Assembly (NCBI GenBank): GCA_023957275.1 | Contig: JAMLHF010000018.1 | Location: 1 to 64,000, forward strand | Origin: Lentimicrobium sp. | Lineage (GTDB): Bacteria > Bacteroidota > Bacteroidia > Bacteroidales > Lentimicrobiaceae | DNA length: 64,000 nt | Reading direction: 5' to 3' | Part shown: positions 16,275-25,658 of the stretch, in pieces | Layout: each line of letters starts with the position of its first letter | Position numbering within the stretch: the first letter of the stretch is position 1 | Notes under the pieces: model-generated | Told to the model about the DNA's origin: nothing | Seen by the model: only the letters and a program-made list of their open reading frames with translations | The model's database searches: none | Program-made: the position numbers and the translations under genes

Positions 16275-17465
16275 ATGTACGAAAGAATTGATTTGCAGAA
16301 ACTTAAAAAACGAATTGAAGAGCCCAGAAAGTTCGTTCAAGTGGTTTACGGGCCGAGGCAGGTCGGAAAAACCACCATGGTTTTGCAGTTGACAAAGCAA
16401 TTGCCTTTTCAATCCATGGTTGTAACTGCCGATGATGTACCGGCTGCCGACAGAAGCTGGATTCGGGATTCATGGAATGAAGCCCGCAGAAGGTTGTCTG
16501 TTTCGGAAGGGCAGGAATTTCTGCTTGTTATTGATGAGATACAGAAGATTGATAACTGGAGCGAATCTGTGAAAAAAGAGTGGGATGAAGATTCGACCGC
16601 GATGCGAAATATAAAGGTTATCATTATGGGCTCATCACGTTTATTAATTCAAAAAGGTCTTACCGAATCGCTTGCCGGCCGGTTCGAAACAACCTATCTT
16701 ACCCATTGGTCTTATAAAGAAATGCACGATGCTTTTGGTTGGGATGGAAATCAATACATTTGGTTTGGAGGATATCCGGGAGCTGCCACTCTGATAGAAA
16801 ATGAATTAAGATGGAAGGCATATATCCGGGATTCGCTGATTGAGACCAGTATCTCCAAAGATATTCTTATGCTCACCAGGGTTGATAAACCAGCGCTGCT
16901 AAAGCGGCTTTTCGAAATAGGTTGTACTTATTCGGCGCAGATTATTGCCCTTAACAAGATACAGGGGGAACTGCAGGAAAAGGGAAATCTGACCACATTA
17001 TCAAATTATCTTTCTTTGTTGGAGGGTGCAGGACTATTAACCGGACTTGAAAAATTTTCCGGTGATATAATCCGAAAAAGGGCTTCAAGGCCTAAGTTTC
17101 AGGTATTCAACAATGCTTTGTTAAGTGCGCAATCGTATAAAACTTACGATGAAATTACCAAAGAGCGTAATGAATGGGGGCGCTTTGTGGAGTCGGCCAT
17201 TGGAGCACATTTACTGAATGCATCTTTGAATAAACAGTTTAATCTTTATTACTGGAATGAAAATAATCAGGAAGTTGATTTTGTGATGGAAAGCGGAAAC
17301 AGGTTGATAGGCATAGAAGTAAAAACAGGCAAAGACAGCAGAAACAGGGGGATCGGGAAATTTGAAGCAGCTTTCAGGCCAATTGCGACTTTCAGGGTGG
17401 GAACTGACGGAATACCTGTGGAAGAGTTTCTGGCCAGCGACCCATATGCTTTGTTTTCAATCTGA
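16275..17465 (+). CDS. AAA ATPase with DUF4143 C-terminal domain
   Basis: A 396-residue standalone ATPase of the AAA/DUF4143 type. Walker A is GPRQVGKTT (about residues 26-34), Walker B LLVIDEIQKI (about 93-102), followed by the sensor-like GSSRLLIQKGLTESLAGRFE. The C-terminal DUF4143 part has EVDFVMESGNRLIGIEVKTG, which matches the Asp…Glu-x-Lys pattern of PD-(D/E)XK nuclease folds. The biochemical role of this family is not settled; these genes are common, often solitary and laterally mobile in Bacteroidota and archaea. The tandem repeat just upstream suggests self-contained regulation. The neighbours are unrelated housekeeping genes. Confidence 0.85.
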   Translation: MYERIDLQKLKKRIEEPRKFVQVVYGPRQVGKTTMVLQLTKQLPFQSMVVTADDVPAADRSWIRDSWNEARRRLSVSEGQEFLLVIDEIQKIDNWSESVKKEWDEDSTAMRNIKVIIMGSSRLLIQKGLTESLAGRFETTYLTHWSYKEMHDAFGWDGNQYIWFGGYPGAATLIENELRWKAYIRDSLIETSISKDILMLTRVDKPALLKRLFEIGCTYSAQIIALNKIQGELQEKGNLTTLSNYLSLLEGAGLLTGLEKFSGDIIRKRASRPKFQVFNNALLSAQSYKTYDEITKERNEWGRFVESAIGAHLLNASLNKQFNLYYWNENNQEVDFVMESGNRLIGIEVKTGKDSRNRGIGKFEAAFRPIATFRVGTDGIPVEEFLASDPYALFSI

Positions 17466-17551
17466 GCAGATGGCAGCCATTTTATGCTGATTTCGAAATC
17501 CCGATATTGTTCAGTACCATTTCATACAATGATTACCCTGGAGTATTTTCA

Positions 17552-17559
17552 TAGCTTTG
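17552..17559 (+). promoter_or_regulatory. Candidate -7 box of the SDR gene
   Basis: TAGCTTTG matches TAnnTTTG and ends only 4 bp before the ATG at 17564. If transcription starts about 7 bases downstream, the message would be leaderless or nearly so. Confidence 0.45.
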
Positions 17560-17563
17560 CAGT

Positions 17564-18586
17564 ATGATATTTGTCACCGGAGCCACTGGCCTTGTAGGTT
17601 CATACCTGCTATACAGTTTATTACAGAAAGATGAGCCTGTCAGGGCCCTGTTGTTCAATCAGAACAGTCTGAAGCGCACCCAAAGAATCTTTGAAAGCCT
17701 GGGTGCAGATGCCGGTGCCCTGCTGGCAAAGGTGGAATGGATGGAGGGGGATGTGCTGGATATACCAGCCCTCATAAAGGCAATGCAGGGAGTGGATAAA
17801 GTTTACCACTGTGCGGCTGTGGTTTCTTTCGATCCCCGCGACCATGCGCAGATGATGAAGATCAATGTGGAAGGTACCGCCAATGTAGTGAATGCCGCCC
17901 TGGAAGCCGGAGTGGAAAAATTGTGCCATGTCAGTTCCATTGCGGCATTGGGAAGAACTGAGAACAGCCCTGTGATTGATGAAAAATCTCAGTTTAAGAC
18001 CGGGAAGTACAATTCAAAATATTCGCTCAGCAAGTTTTTGGCTGAGCGTGAGGTCTGGCGGGGTACGGCCGAAGGCCTGAGCGCCGTGATCGTCAACCCT
18101 TCGATTATTCTCGGATATGGTCATCCCGAAAAGGGAAGCACCAGGATGTTCACAACCATTTACCGGAATTCGCTTTTTTACGGACAGGGGATTAACGGAT
18201 TTGTCGGGGTGGAAGATGTGGTACGCGCCATGATCGGGTTGATGGAGAGCCCGGTAAAAAATGAGCGCTTTGTGGTTTCAGCGGGCGATTTCAGCTATAA
18301 GGAGGTATTTTCCATGATTGCCCGCGGATTCGGTAAACCGGAGCCGGAATGGCCGGTTCCTTCCTTTCTGCTGGAATTGGTCTGGAGGTTCGAGTGGCTG
18401 CGGGGCAAGCTGACCGGAACCAAACCCCTGATCACCAGGGAAACAGCACGCACCTCAAAGGGTAATTATCAGTACGCTTCCAGGAAGCTCCAATGCACCC
18501 TCAAATTTGAATATACCCCCCTGGAGGATACGATTACACGAACCTGCAGACTGATTAAGAACGACCTTGAAATGGGAAAGGCATAA
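17564..18586 (+). CDS. NAD-dependent epimerase/dehydratase (extended SDR)
   Basis: A 340-residue extended short-chain dehydrogenase. The Rossmann motif is VTGATGLVGSYLL (residues 4-16, G-x-x-G-x-x-G). An Asp that could choose the cofactor occurs in the VEWMEGDVLD strand, and the active site shows SSIAALG followed by YNSKYSLSKFLAE, giving the Tyr-x-x-x-Lys pair as YSLSK. The substrate is unknown; sequence style resembles dihydroflavonol-reductase or sterol-dehydrogenase-like members. It is monocistronic, with a -7 box abutting the start and a hairpin at its 3' end. Confidence 0.88.
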   Translation: MIFVTGATGLVGSYLLYSLLQKDEPVRALLFNQNSLKRTQRIFESLGADAGALLAKVEWMEGDVLDIPALIKAMQGVDKVYHCAAVVSFDPRDHAQMMKINVEGTANVVNAALEAGVEKLCHVSSIAALGRTENSPVIDEKSQFKTGKYNSKYSLSKFLAEREVWRGTAEGLSAVIVNPSIILGYGHPEKGSTRMFTTIYRNSLFYGQGINGFVGVEDVVRAMIGLMESPVKNERFVVSAGDFSYKEVFSMIARGFGKPEPEWPVPSFLLELVWRFEWLRGKLTGTKPLITRETARTSKGNYQYASRKLQCTLKFEYTPLEDTITRTCRLIKNDLEMGKA

Positions 18587-18613
18587 AAAAGCCCCTGCTT
18601 TCGGGCAGAGGCT
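18585..18613 (-). terminator. Terminator of the mltF-like gene
   Basis: Read on the minus strand, AGCCTCTGC pairs with GCAGGGGCT (one wobble) around a 6-base loop and is followed by six T (18585-18590). It lies 22 bp past the transglycosylase stop and abuts the convergent SDR stop codon. Confidence 0.75.
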
Positions 18614-18635
18614 GAGGTGAGTTTTGCCGGAGAGC

Positions 18636-20075
18636 TTATAGGGCAGCCATCGTTTTATAATGATCGTACTTTTCGAGTACATCACGCACAAACTGTTTTG
18701 TTTCTATTCCCTTCACCTTACCGTATTTCACCACCGGGTCGTTATAAAATTCAGGTTGAGACTTGGCAAGAAGGAAGAACTCTACATTGTCGTACCAGAC
18801 AGCAGGGTTTTTCCCGTGTTTTTCAGCCAGGTTCTGGGCATCGTAAATGTGCGCAATGCCAATGTTGTATGCAGCCAGGATAAACTTCTTTCTCTCTTCA
18901 GGATCCGGCACCTTTTTGCTGAACGCATTGTCGAGGTATTTTATCAGTTTTAATCCCGCGGTAACCTGTTCGGCAGCGGTGGAGTTTTCGTCCGCCCCAA
19001 ACCGTTTGGCTGTATGCGGCATCAGTTGCATCAGGCCAAATGCGCCACGGTGAGAAACGGCATCCATCTGAAATTTCGATTCCTTGTAGATCAGTGCAGC
19101 CACCAACCTCCAGTCCCAGTTAATGATCCGGCTGGATTCGCGCAGGAGGTCGTCATATTCTGAGATGGAATGTCTCTTAACCGAGTGACCAAGCGCAAGC
19201 CTTGCCTGCCGTGCATTCTTGTAGTATTTTGAGTAAGTATAAGCAAATTCGCGGCTACCCGAGCGCTCTTCAATCCACTGATTAATGGTAACCAGCAGGT
19301 TAACGGCTCCCTTACGCACGGTCCACGAAATATCCAAATCCGGGCTGACGGGGGTGCTGACATCCAGATCATGATAGATTTGAGCCATGGCCCTGGCGGT
19401 GTGTTCAAAGGCAATTGTATATCCGGCTTCTTTCAGGGCCACCGCCTCGATCAGATCGGTGGTGGTGGTCTTTTCGATGCCGGTAATATCCGTGCTGTAA
19501 CCAGTGGCATGTTGTATGTCGCTGAGGTAAAATTGTTTGTATTTTCCGGCAGGCAACACAATGGTTTTTCCACTCAGCCCGGCAATATCTCTGATCAGTC
19601 CGGTTTCAACCCTGCGCATGGTAGGCATCCTGCGCCAATTGTCAGGTTTGCGCTGTACCAGCACCTGACGGGAGGTAAAGAGGGGTTTGGTAGACACGAC
19701 ATTGCTTCTGGAGACTGCCGTAAGCGGCAACTCCATGGCAATCAGGTCAACTTCGCGCTGTTTGAGACAGAGCAGGGCCTTGTGGGGATCGGGCTCCACA
19801 ATAAGTTCAAGTTCGACACCCAGATAGGATGCAAAACTCTTCAGCATTTCATATTGGTAACCCCTTTCTTCACCGCGGAGAGTAAAGTAATTGAAGGGGT
19901 TATTATCGGTAAGGGCAATCAGTTTTCCGCGGTTTTTGATATCGAGCAACAAACCGCCCATGTCATCGGGACCGGCGAAATAGCCCCTGCGCTGGAAAGT
20001 GCAGGACTGTGGAATCAGCAAAATAAGCAAGAAAATAAGTATGGTGCTGTATTGAAAGGATAATCGTTTAAGCAT
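18636..20075 (-). CDS. Membrane-bound lytic transglycosylase, MltF-like
   Basis: A 479-residue protein with an N-terminal signal (MLKRLSFQYSTILIFLLILLIPQSC, a probable lipoprotein with Cys about 25). A type 3 solute-binding-protein domain follows (about 45-280, GKLIALTDNNPFNYF through the ISWTVRKG segment), then a C-terminal soluble lytic transglycosylase domain (about 310-479). The catalytic Glu is in LIYKESKFQM, followed by GAFGLMQLMP and LAAYNIG. This is the domain order of E. coli MltF, which cleaves peptidoglycan between MurNAc and GlcNAc to give 1,6-anhydroMurNAc. I chose the ATG at 20075, because the 44 residues from an upstream frame start do not look like a signal. Monocistronic. Confidence 0.9.
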   Translation of the reverse strand: MLKRLSFQYSTILIFLLILLIPQSCTFQRRGYFAGPDDMGGLLLDIKNRGKLIALTDNNPFNYFTLRGEERGYQYEMLKSFASYLGVELELIVEPDPHKALLCLKQREVDLIAMELPLTAVSRSNVVSTKPLFTSRQVLVQRKPDNWRRMPTMRRVETGLIRDIAGLSGKTIVLPAGKYKQFYLSDIQHATGYSTDITGIEKTTTTDLIEAVALKEAGYTIAFEHTARAMAQIYHDLDVSTPVSPDLDISWTVRKGAVNLLVTINQWIEERSGSREFAYTYSKYYKNARQARLALGHSVKRHSISEYDDLLRESSRIINWDWRLVAALIYKESKFQMDAVSHRGAFGLMQLMPHTAKRFGADENSTAAEQVTAGLKLIKYLDNAFSKKVPDPEERKKFILAAYNIGIAHIYDAQNLAEKHGKNPAVWYDNVEFFLLAKSQPEFYNDPVVKYGKVKGIETKQFVRDVLEKYDHYKTMAAL

Positions 20076-20306
20076 TATTGTTAATTTGGTGAATACCAGG
20101 CAGCTGCAAGGGATTTCCGGTAAGGGCAATACGATGGGCTGCCATTTGTAACCATGTCCTGAATTTAAGGACGGAACGGGTCTTACAATATGCGTGCCAA
20201 AACACACATTTGCAGCACAATAAGTGATATATGGAAGTATTCCGGAGGCCGAAAGAAGCTCGAGCCGGGTTCTTTTTACGGGAGTATCTGGCAGTTAATT
20301 GCCTTT

Positions 20307-21413
20307 TCAGGTGGTTTTTCTGTAGCGCCAGACTGCCAGCGAAAGGATGGTTATGCCATAAAAGGTCAGGTAGATTAGTGGATTTACAATGTCCGGAAAA
20401 TCAGACCCTTTCAGCATAATCATCCGGATCATCCGGATGAAATAGGCAATGGGATTGATCACATTGATGTTTTTGGCCCACTGCGGCATGCTTTCAACAG
20501 GGGTAAACAAACCGCTCATAAGAATGAAAATCACAAGGAAGAACCAGGCCATAAACATGGATTGCTGTTGTGTGTTGGTAATGGTAGAAATAAAAAGTCC
20601 GAGGCCCATCACCACAATCAGGTAAACGGATGCAACAAGAAATATGAGGGGAATATTACCCAAAATCGGAATATCGAAAAACAGGCGTGCCATCAGCAGG
20701 CCGGCCGCGAGATCAAACAGCGCGATGATCCAGAAAGGAATCAGTTTTCCGGCAATAAACTGGTATTTCTTTATGGGCGTTACATTGATCTGTTCTATGG
20801 TACCTATCTCTTTTTCGCGCACGACATTCATTCCGGCCAGAAACATTCCGATGATCGTTACCAGCAATACCAGAATTCCCGGAATCATATAGGTTTTGTA
20901 GTCCAGTTCAGGATTAAACCAATAGAGCCAGTTGATCTTTACTGCCGGCTGAGCTTCGGGAGCGGTTTCGGCAATAATGCCTGCGTTATAATTGCCAATG
21001 ATTGAAACGGTGTAAGCATTCATCAGGGCTGCAGCACTTCCGTTGATGGCGTCATTGATGACCTGGACCCTTGCCGGCGCCCCATTTACCAGGTTCTCCT
21101 CAAAACCCGGCAAGATGCAGATCATTTGATGAACCTTGCCTTTCCTGATATTTTCCATGCCCTCCGCGGCATTATTACCTTCTCCCGTAATCCGGTAAAA
21201 GGGGGATGATTTGAATTGCCGCAAAAGGCTTCTGGAGGAAACACTGTTGTCATTATCAGTGATATACAATCTGATTTCCTTTATCTCATAAGTTACCGCA
21301 AAAGATAATATAAGTAACTGAATTACAGGCATTAAGAAAATAATGAGCACCATCATCCTGTTGCGGAACACCTGGATAAACTCCTTCTGCACTATGTAGA
21401 AAATTGTCCTCAT
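20307..21413 (-). CDS. ABC-2 type export permease
   Basis: A 368-residue permease, the last gene of the efflux operon. It has an N-terminal membrane helix (about 22-42, MMVLIIFLMPVIQLLILSFAV), a long periplasmic domain (about 45-175), then five helices to the C-terminus. The motif NVVREKEIGTIEQINVTPIKKYQFIAGKL is characteristic of ABC2_membrane_3 (YbhR/YbhS/YhhJ-like) permeases. Paired with the similar 364-residue permease 17 bp upstream, it would form a heterodimeric channel. The substrate is unknown. Confidence 0.9.
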   Translation of the reverse strand: MRTIFYIVQKEFIQVFRNRMMVLIIFLMPVIQLLILSFAVTYEIKEIRLYITDNDNSVSSRSLLRQFKSSPFYRITGEGNNAAEGMENIRKGKVHQMICILPGFEENLVNGAPARVQVINDAINGSAAALMNAYTVSIIGNYNAGIIAETAPEAQPAVKINWLYWFNPELDYKTYMIPGILVLLVTIIGMFLAGMNVVREKEIGTIEQINVTPIKKYQFIAGKLIPFWIIALFDLAAGLLMARLFFDIPILGNIPLIFLVASVYLIVVMGLGLFISTITNTQQQSMFMAWFFLVIFILMSGLFTPVESMPQWAKNINVINPIAYFIRMIRMIMLKGSDFPDIVNPLIYLTFYGITILSLAVWRYRKTT

Positions 21414-21430
21414 GTTGTGGAGTCTGATGA

Positions 21431-22525
21431 TCAGGCAAGCCTGATTTTGAATTTTCTGATACTGGCAACAATAAAAATCATGGCCATAAATGTAAGGATG
21501 AGTGTTTCTTTCCAGAAATAGGATATACCTGAACCTTTCAGCATAATCGATTTAATAATCTGAATAAACCACCGGGGGGGCATGGCCAGGCTAAGCCATT
21601 GCAGTACTTCAGGCATATTTTCAATCGGAAAGATAAATCCGGATAGTAAAATGGTTGGCAGCATCATGGCAAACATCGAAAGCATCATGGCTGTCTGCTG
21701 GTTGTTGGCAATGGTGGAGATGAAAATCCCCAGTGAAAGGGCAAGAATGATAAAAAGTATGCTTTCCGCCAGCAGGAGGAGTACACTCCCTTTAACAGGG
21801 ACTCCGAAGACATAGTAGCTGAGCAGCAGGATACTGATGGCGTTGATAAAGGAAAGCAGCACGTAAGGGATGACTTTTCCGGCAATGATGTTAAAAGGTC
21901 TGAGCGGGGAAACCAGCAATACCTCCATGGTTCCGAGCTCTTTCTCCCTGGCAATTGAGATGGAAGTCATCATGGCTGATACCAGCATCAGCAATATTGT
22001 AATGATGCCGGGCACAAACATATAAACGCCTTTCAGTGCGGGATTATATATCATGCGGGGTTCAGCAATTATCAGGGGAATCCCGGATGCAGCCCGTTGC
22101 TCTCTGTTGAATTCACTGATGATGCCATTGGCATAATTTACAAGCATGCTGGCGGTGTTGGGGTCTGAGGCATCTGCGATCAGCTGTACGGTAGGGTGTT
22201 CCCCTCTTTCCATTTTTCCGGAAAAGTTATTTTCAAAGATGACTACCATCTTGCTTTCTCCTTTACGGAAATTTTCAGCGATTTCCTCCTGTGAATTCAG
22301 GATTTCGCTTTCGATGAAGAAACCTGAAGCAAAAAGTTTATTTCTTAAAGCATGGGTAACCGCATCGGGCGTCGGATCAACTACAGACACTTTCGCATCG
22401 CGGATTTCATTGGTAATGGCAAAGCCAAAGAGCAACACCTGCACCAGGGGCATTCCGAAAAGAATGACCATTGACCGTGCATCACGGAAAATATGAAGAA
22501 ACTCTTTGATGATGAAGCGTTTCAC
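21431..22525 (-). CDS. ABC-2 type export permease
   Basis: A 364-residue permease of the same family as its downstream neighbour: first helix about 19-37 (SMVILFGMPLVQVLLFGFA), a periplasmic domain, then SIAREKELGTMEVLLVSPLRPFNIIAGK before the helical bundle. The start codon is GTG at 22525 (V/M-KRFIIKEF), the only good choice. It lies 9 bp after the ATPase gene. By analogy with E. coli YbhS/YbhR, the two permeases form the membrane part of a multidrug-type exporter. Confidence 0.9.
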   Translation of the reverse strand: MKRFIIKEFLHIFRDARSMVILFGMPLVQVLLFGFAITNEIRDAKVSVVDPTPDAVTHALRNKLFASGFFIESEILNSQEEIAENFRKGESKMVVIFENNFSGKMERGEHPTVQLIADASDPNTASMLVNYANGIISEFNREQRAASGIPLIIAEPRMIYNPALKGVYMFVPGIITILLMLVSAMMTSISIAREKELGTMEVLLVSPLRPFNIIAGKVIPYVLLSFINAISILLLSYYVFGVPVKGSVLLLLAESILFIILALSLGIFISTIANNQQTAMMLSMFAMMLPTILLSGFIFPIENMPEVLQWLSLAMPPRWFIQIIKSIMLKGSGISYFWKETLILTFMAMIFIVASIRKFKIRLA

Positions 22526-22534
22526 AATGCAGGA

Positions 22535-23272
22535 TTAATTGGTTTTTCGGGCCAGTTTCAGGAAAACCTCGTTCATGTTCTGAGCCTGGTATTTCGTCTT
22601 AAGCTTTTCAGGGGTGTCGAGTGCTTCTATTTTACCATCAACCATAATGGAAACGCGGTTACAATACTCAGCTTCATCCATGTAGTGGGTGGTCACAAAA
22701 ACAGTAATGCCGGAGGCTGCCGCTTCATGAATCATTTCCCAGAACTGCCGCCGGGTGATGGGATCCACACCACCCGTAGGTTCATCCAGGAATACAAGCT
22801 CCGGTGTATGGAGAATAGATACGGAAAAAGCCAGTTTTTGCCTGATACCCAGTGGAAGTTCTGAGATAACCGTGTTCTCAAAATGTTTGATTCCCAGCCG
22901 TGAAAGCATATTCTGCGCACGTTCCATAATGACAGCCCGTTTTAAACCATAAATGCCACCGAAAAACCGGAAATTTTCGATAACGGTGAGGTCCTCATAT
23001 AGCGAGAAACGCTGACTCATGTAGCCGATGCGCCGCTTGATCTTCTCGGTTTCGGTATATACATCATATCCCGCAACCCTGATTTTTCCGGAAGTAGGCC
23101 TGGATAAGCCGCATAAAATCCTGATGGCTGTTGTTTTGCCGGCCCCGTTGGCTCCGAGGAATCCGAATATCTCTCCTTTGCTTACACTGAAAGTCAGGTT
23201 GTCGTTGGCGACAAACCGTCCAAACCGCTTTACCATGTTTTCGGCTTCAATAACCAGTCCGTTGCTGCTCAT
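22535..23272 (-). CDS. ABC transporter ATP-binding protein
   Basis: A 245-residue ATPase subunit. Walker A GANGAGKTT (about 38-46), Q-loop region YMSQRFSLYEDLTV, Walker B LVFLDEPTGGVDP, H-loop TVFVTTHYMDEAEYC. The signature motif is degenerate, LPLGIRQKL instead of LSGGQ. Its ATG overlaps the stop of the preceding ATPase gene by 4 bp. Together the two ATPases correspond to the two halves of E. coli YbhF, with this one carrying the less canonical signature. It powers the paired ABC-2 permeases encoded next. Confidence 0.92.
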   Translation of the reverse strand: MSSNGLVIEAENMVKRFGRFVANDNLTFSVSKGEIFGFLGANGAGKTTAIRILCGLSRPTSGKIRVAGYDVYTETEKIKRRIGYMSQRFSLYEDLTVIENFRFFGGIYGLKRAVIMERAQNMLSRLGIKHFENTVISELPLGIRQKLAFSVSILHTPELVFLDEPTGGVDPITRRQFWEMIHEAAASGITVFVTTHYMDEAEYCNRVSIMVDGKIEALDTPEKLKTKYQAQNMNEVFLKLARKTN

Positions 23273-24219
23273 GGTGTTTTTATTTTATTGCTGACCACCC
23301 CCGATCGCTTCATCAGGTGTATAAAACAGTCCTCAATGCCCGGATCGGCTTCCGAAACAGCTGTTACCTTCATTCCCTTTTCTGAAAGGTATTTTATTAT
23401 GGCATTTGCATTTATCCGCCCTTTTTCCGCGCTGACATGAACGGTATCGCCAAACATCTCGGCACTGAGGATGCCTTCAAACTCTTTCATAAGGCGGATG
23501 GTATTCAGGGTATTGCTGCTTTTAATTCTGAACAACTGATAGGGATAAGCAAGGGTAATGTTTTCAGGTGTATCAATGGCCATTATTTCTCCATGTTGTA
23601 TCAATGCTACACGGTCGCAAAGCACGGCTTCATCCATATAGGGTGTGGCGACCAGAATGGTGATGTGCTCCTGTTTCAGCCTTATCAGCATTTCCCAGAA
23701 TTCCTGGCGCGATATGGCATCCACGCCGGTGGTAGGCTCATCCAGGATCAGTACGACGGGTTTGTGGATCAGCGCGCAGCACAGGGCTAGTTTCTGTTTC
23801 ATTCCGCCTGAAAGTTTCCCGGCCCGTCGCCTGGCAAACGGGGCAATTTGCTCATATATATCCCTGATCAGGTAGTAGTTCTCATTGATGTCAGCTTTGA
23901 AAATGCCTGCAAAAAACTGAAGATTTTCAGCGACACTAAGATCCTGATAAAGCGAGAACCGGCCTGGCATATACCCCAGCAAATGACGCAGTTTTTTGTA
24001 ATCATTGACAACATCCAGCCCCTCAACCGATGCAGTGCCGTTATCGGGAAGCAGCAGGGTGGCAAGTATCCTGAAAAGCGAGGTTTTACCGGCCCCGTCG
24101 GGACCGATAAAACCGAATATTTCGCCCTTGCTTACCTTAAAACTTATTCCGGCAAGCGCTGTTACCGATCCATAGGTCTTTGTCAGGTTTTCGCAGTGTA
24201 TGGATACTTCCGTTGCCAT
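23269..24219 (-). CDS. ABC transporter ATP-binding protein
   Basis: A 316-residue ATPase. Walker A GPDGAGKTS (about 39-47), signature LSGGMKQKLAL, Walker B VLILDEPTTGVDA, H-loop replaced by ATPYMDEA where a His is usual (VATPY rather than VTTHY), so its catalytic competence may be reduced. A C-terminal extension of about 80 residues (HTIRLMKEFEG-like region to the end) follows the ATPase core. It overlaps the next ATPase gene by 4 bp and starts 4 bp after the DUF2147 gene. It probably forms a heterodimer with that second ATPase. Confidence 0.9.
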   Translation of the reverse strand: MATEVSIHCENLTKTYGSVTALAGISFKVSKGEIFGFIGPDGAGKTSLFRILATLLLPDNGTASVEGLDVVNDYKKLRHLLGYMPGRFSLYQDLSVAENLQFFAGIFKADINENYYLIRDIYEQIAPFARRRAGKLSGGMKQKLALCCALIHKPVVLILDEPTTGVDAISRQEFWEMLIRLKQEHITILVATPYMDEAVLCDRVALIQHGEIMAIDTPENITLAYPYQLFRIKSSNTLNTIRLMKEFEGILSAEMFGDTVHVSAEKGRINANAIIKYLSEKGMKVTAVSEADPGIEDCFIHLMKRSGVVSNKIKTP

Positions 24220-24223
24220 TTAG

Positions 24224-24706
24224 TTATTTCCTCTGAGTTTCCTCCCTGGTCCATGTGGCAGTTTTCCCGAGTCCCATCCATGCCTTCCCGATATATCCCC
24301 TCACATGCATCTTGTTTCCCTCCAGTTTCATAAAACTGTTGTATGTTTTACCACTGCTGGGATTGTATATGGTACCTCCGCTCCATTCATTCTCTTCCGC
24401 GTCATAGGTAAAGTTCTTCAGGATTTGTAATCCCATAATTTTGCGTTGTTTCAACTTTGCGTCCGGATTGTGCTTGTCAAGTTTCTCTTTGCCGTCAGTT
24501 TCGCGTGGCTCTTTCAGCCAGACAATTTCACCAAAGTATTTACCATTGGCGCCTTTAAAAATTTTCACCTGCGACTTTTCTTTTCCTGTTTCATCATCGT
24601 AGGTCAGATAATATCCTACGACCCTGTCGGCTTTTGACTGTGCTTTCAGAATTGAAGGGAACGAAACGGCCAGCATCAGGCCGGTGAGCATAAGGATTCT
24701 TTTCAT
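24224..24706 (-). CDS. DUF2147 domain secreted protein
   Basis: A 160-residue protein with a signal peptide (about 1-22, ends LKAQ) and one DUF2147 domain. The features are VVGYYLTYDDETGKEKSQVKIFK at the start, IMGLQILKNF in the middle, GGTIYNPSSGKTYN and a final MHVRGYIGKAWMGLGKTATW strand. DUF2147 proteins are small periplasmic beta-barrels of unknown function. It sits inside the efflux operon between the adaptor and the ATPase genes, which hints at a periplasmic accessory role but does not prove one. Confidence 0.9.
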   Translation of the reverse strand: MKRILMLTGLMLAVSFPSILKAQSKADRVVGYYLTYDDETGKEKSQVKIFKGANGKYFGEIVWLKEPRETDGKEKLDKHNPDAKLKQRKIMGLQILKNFTYDAEENEWSGGTIYNPSSGKTYNSFMKLEGNKMHVRGYIGKAWMGLGKTATWTREETQRK

Positions 24707-24744
24707 GTGTTAAGGTGTTTTAAATGAATAATTCCCGAAGATAC

Positions 24745-25635
24745 TCATTTATTAAAGTTGACTTCGGCGGGCATAGATATTTTCAGACTACCATCGTTGG
24801 TCACACTCAGTTTAACGGCATAAACCAGGTTAACCCTTTCTTCCCGGGTCTGGATAATTTTGGGGGTAAACTCCGCGGAGGGTGATATCCAGCTCACTTT
24901 GCCTGTAAGACTGGCCGGACCTTCGGGGGTGTCGATCAATACCTCTGCCTCCTGTCCTGTTTTTACCTGTGAAAGCATATCTCCGCTGATATAGACCCTT
25001 AAGTCCATGGTTTTCAGATCCGCAATTTTATATAAGGGTTTTCCGAAGGCAGTGATTTCGCCGGCCTCGGCAAACCTGTTCAGCACCGTGCCTGAAACAG
25101 GGTTGATGATATAGCAGCGTTTCAGGGCTTCCCCGACCTGTGCAAGTTGGGCGTCGATTACAGCCAGTTCATCGGCCAGGTTACCTAACTGGGATTTCAC
25201 GGTTTCAATCTGGCGGTCGAGTACTTCAATGGCGCCCGAGATATCGTCAAATTGCTTCGGCGTAGCTGCCTCTTCTTTCAGCAGGTTTTCGATCCTGCGT
25301 TTATCGGTCATCAGATTGGCTTTTTGCTGCCTGTAAACTTCCGCCTGAGCGCTGATGTTGGAGGCTTTTCCGGCAACGGCACGGCGCTGGGCCAGCATCT
25401 GCAACCGGCGATAATGAAGGTCGGTGGTGTCTATCAGGCCTGTGGTGTCTCCTGCCCTCAGGACCTCTCCTTCATTGACAGTGAGCATCAGGATTCGTCC
25501 GTTCGATTCAGCGGAAATAACTGTTTCTACCGCTTCAAAATTTCCGTATGCATCAGCGCGCTGGTGCCTGTTGTTGCATGAAGCCATCAGGATAACCGAA
25601 AGAATTAAGGTGATTGATAGTTGTGTTGTTTTCAT
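24745..25635 (-). CDS. HlyD-family periplasmic adaptor lipoprotein
   Basis: A 296-residue membrane fusion protein. The N-terminus has a lipobox ending ILMASC (Cys about 20), so it is likely lipid-anchored. A biotinyl-lipoyl half-domain follows (SAESNGRILMLTVNEGEVLRAGDTTG), then a coiled-coil hairpin (about 75-165) rich in Ala/Gln/Leu. The second lipoyl half is INPVSGTVLNRFAEAGE, and a beta-barrel domain ends the protein. It corresponds to E. coli YbhG in the matching operon and would bridge the ABC permeases to the TolC-like channel. Confidence 0.92.
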   Translation of the reverse strand: MKTTQLSITLILSVILMASCNNRHQRADAYGNFEAVETVISAESNGRILMLTVNEGEVLRAGDTTGLIDTTDLHYRRLQMLAQRRAVAGKASNISAQAEVYRQQKANLMTDKRRIENLLKEEAATPKQFDDISGAIEVLDRQIETVKSQLGNLADELAVIDAQLAQVGEALKRCYIINPVSGTVLNRFAEAGEITAFGKPLYKIADLKTMDLRVYISGDMLSQVKTGQEAEVLIDTPEGPASLTGKVSWISPSAEFTPKIIQTREERVNLVYAVKLSVTNDGSLKISMPAEVNFNK

Positions 25636-25658
25636 TTTTCCACGACTTTTCTTTGTTC

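Noticed and set aside
16275..17465. AAA/DUF4143 gene as part of a restriction or defence island
   Set aside because: No other defence or mobile genes flank it; both neighbours are housekeeping genes.
19371..20063. 230-residue plus-strand open frame
   Set aside because: Entirely antisense to the MltF-like gene, which has clear catalytic motifs.
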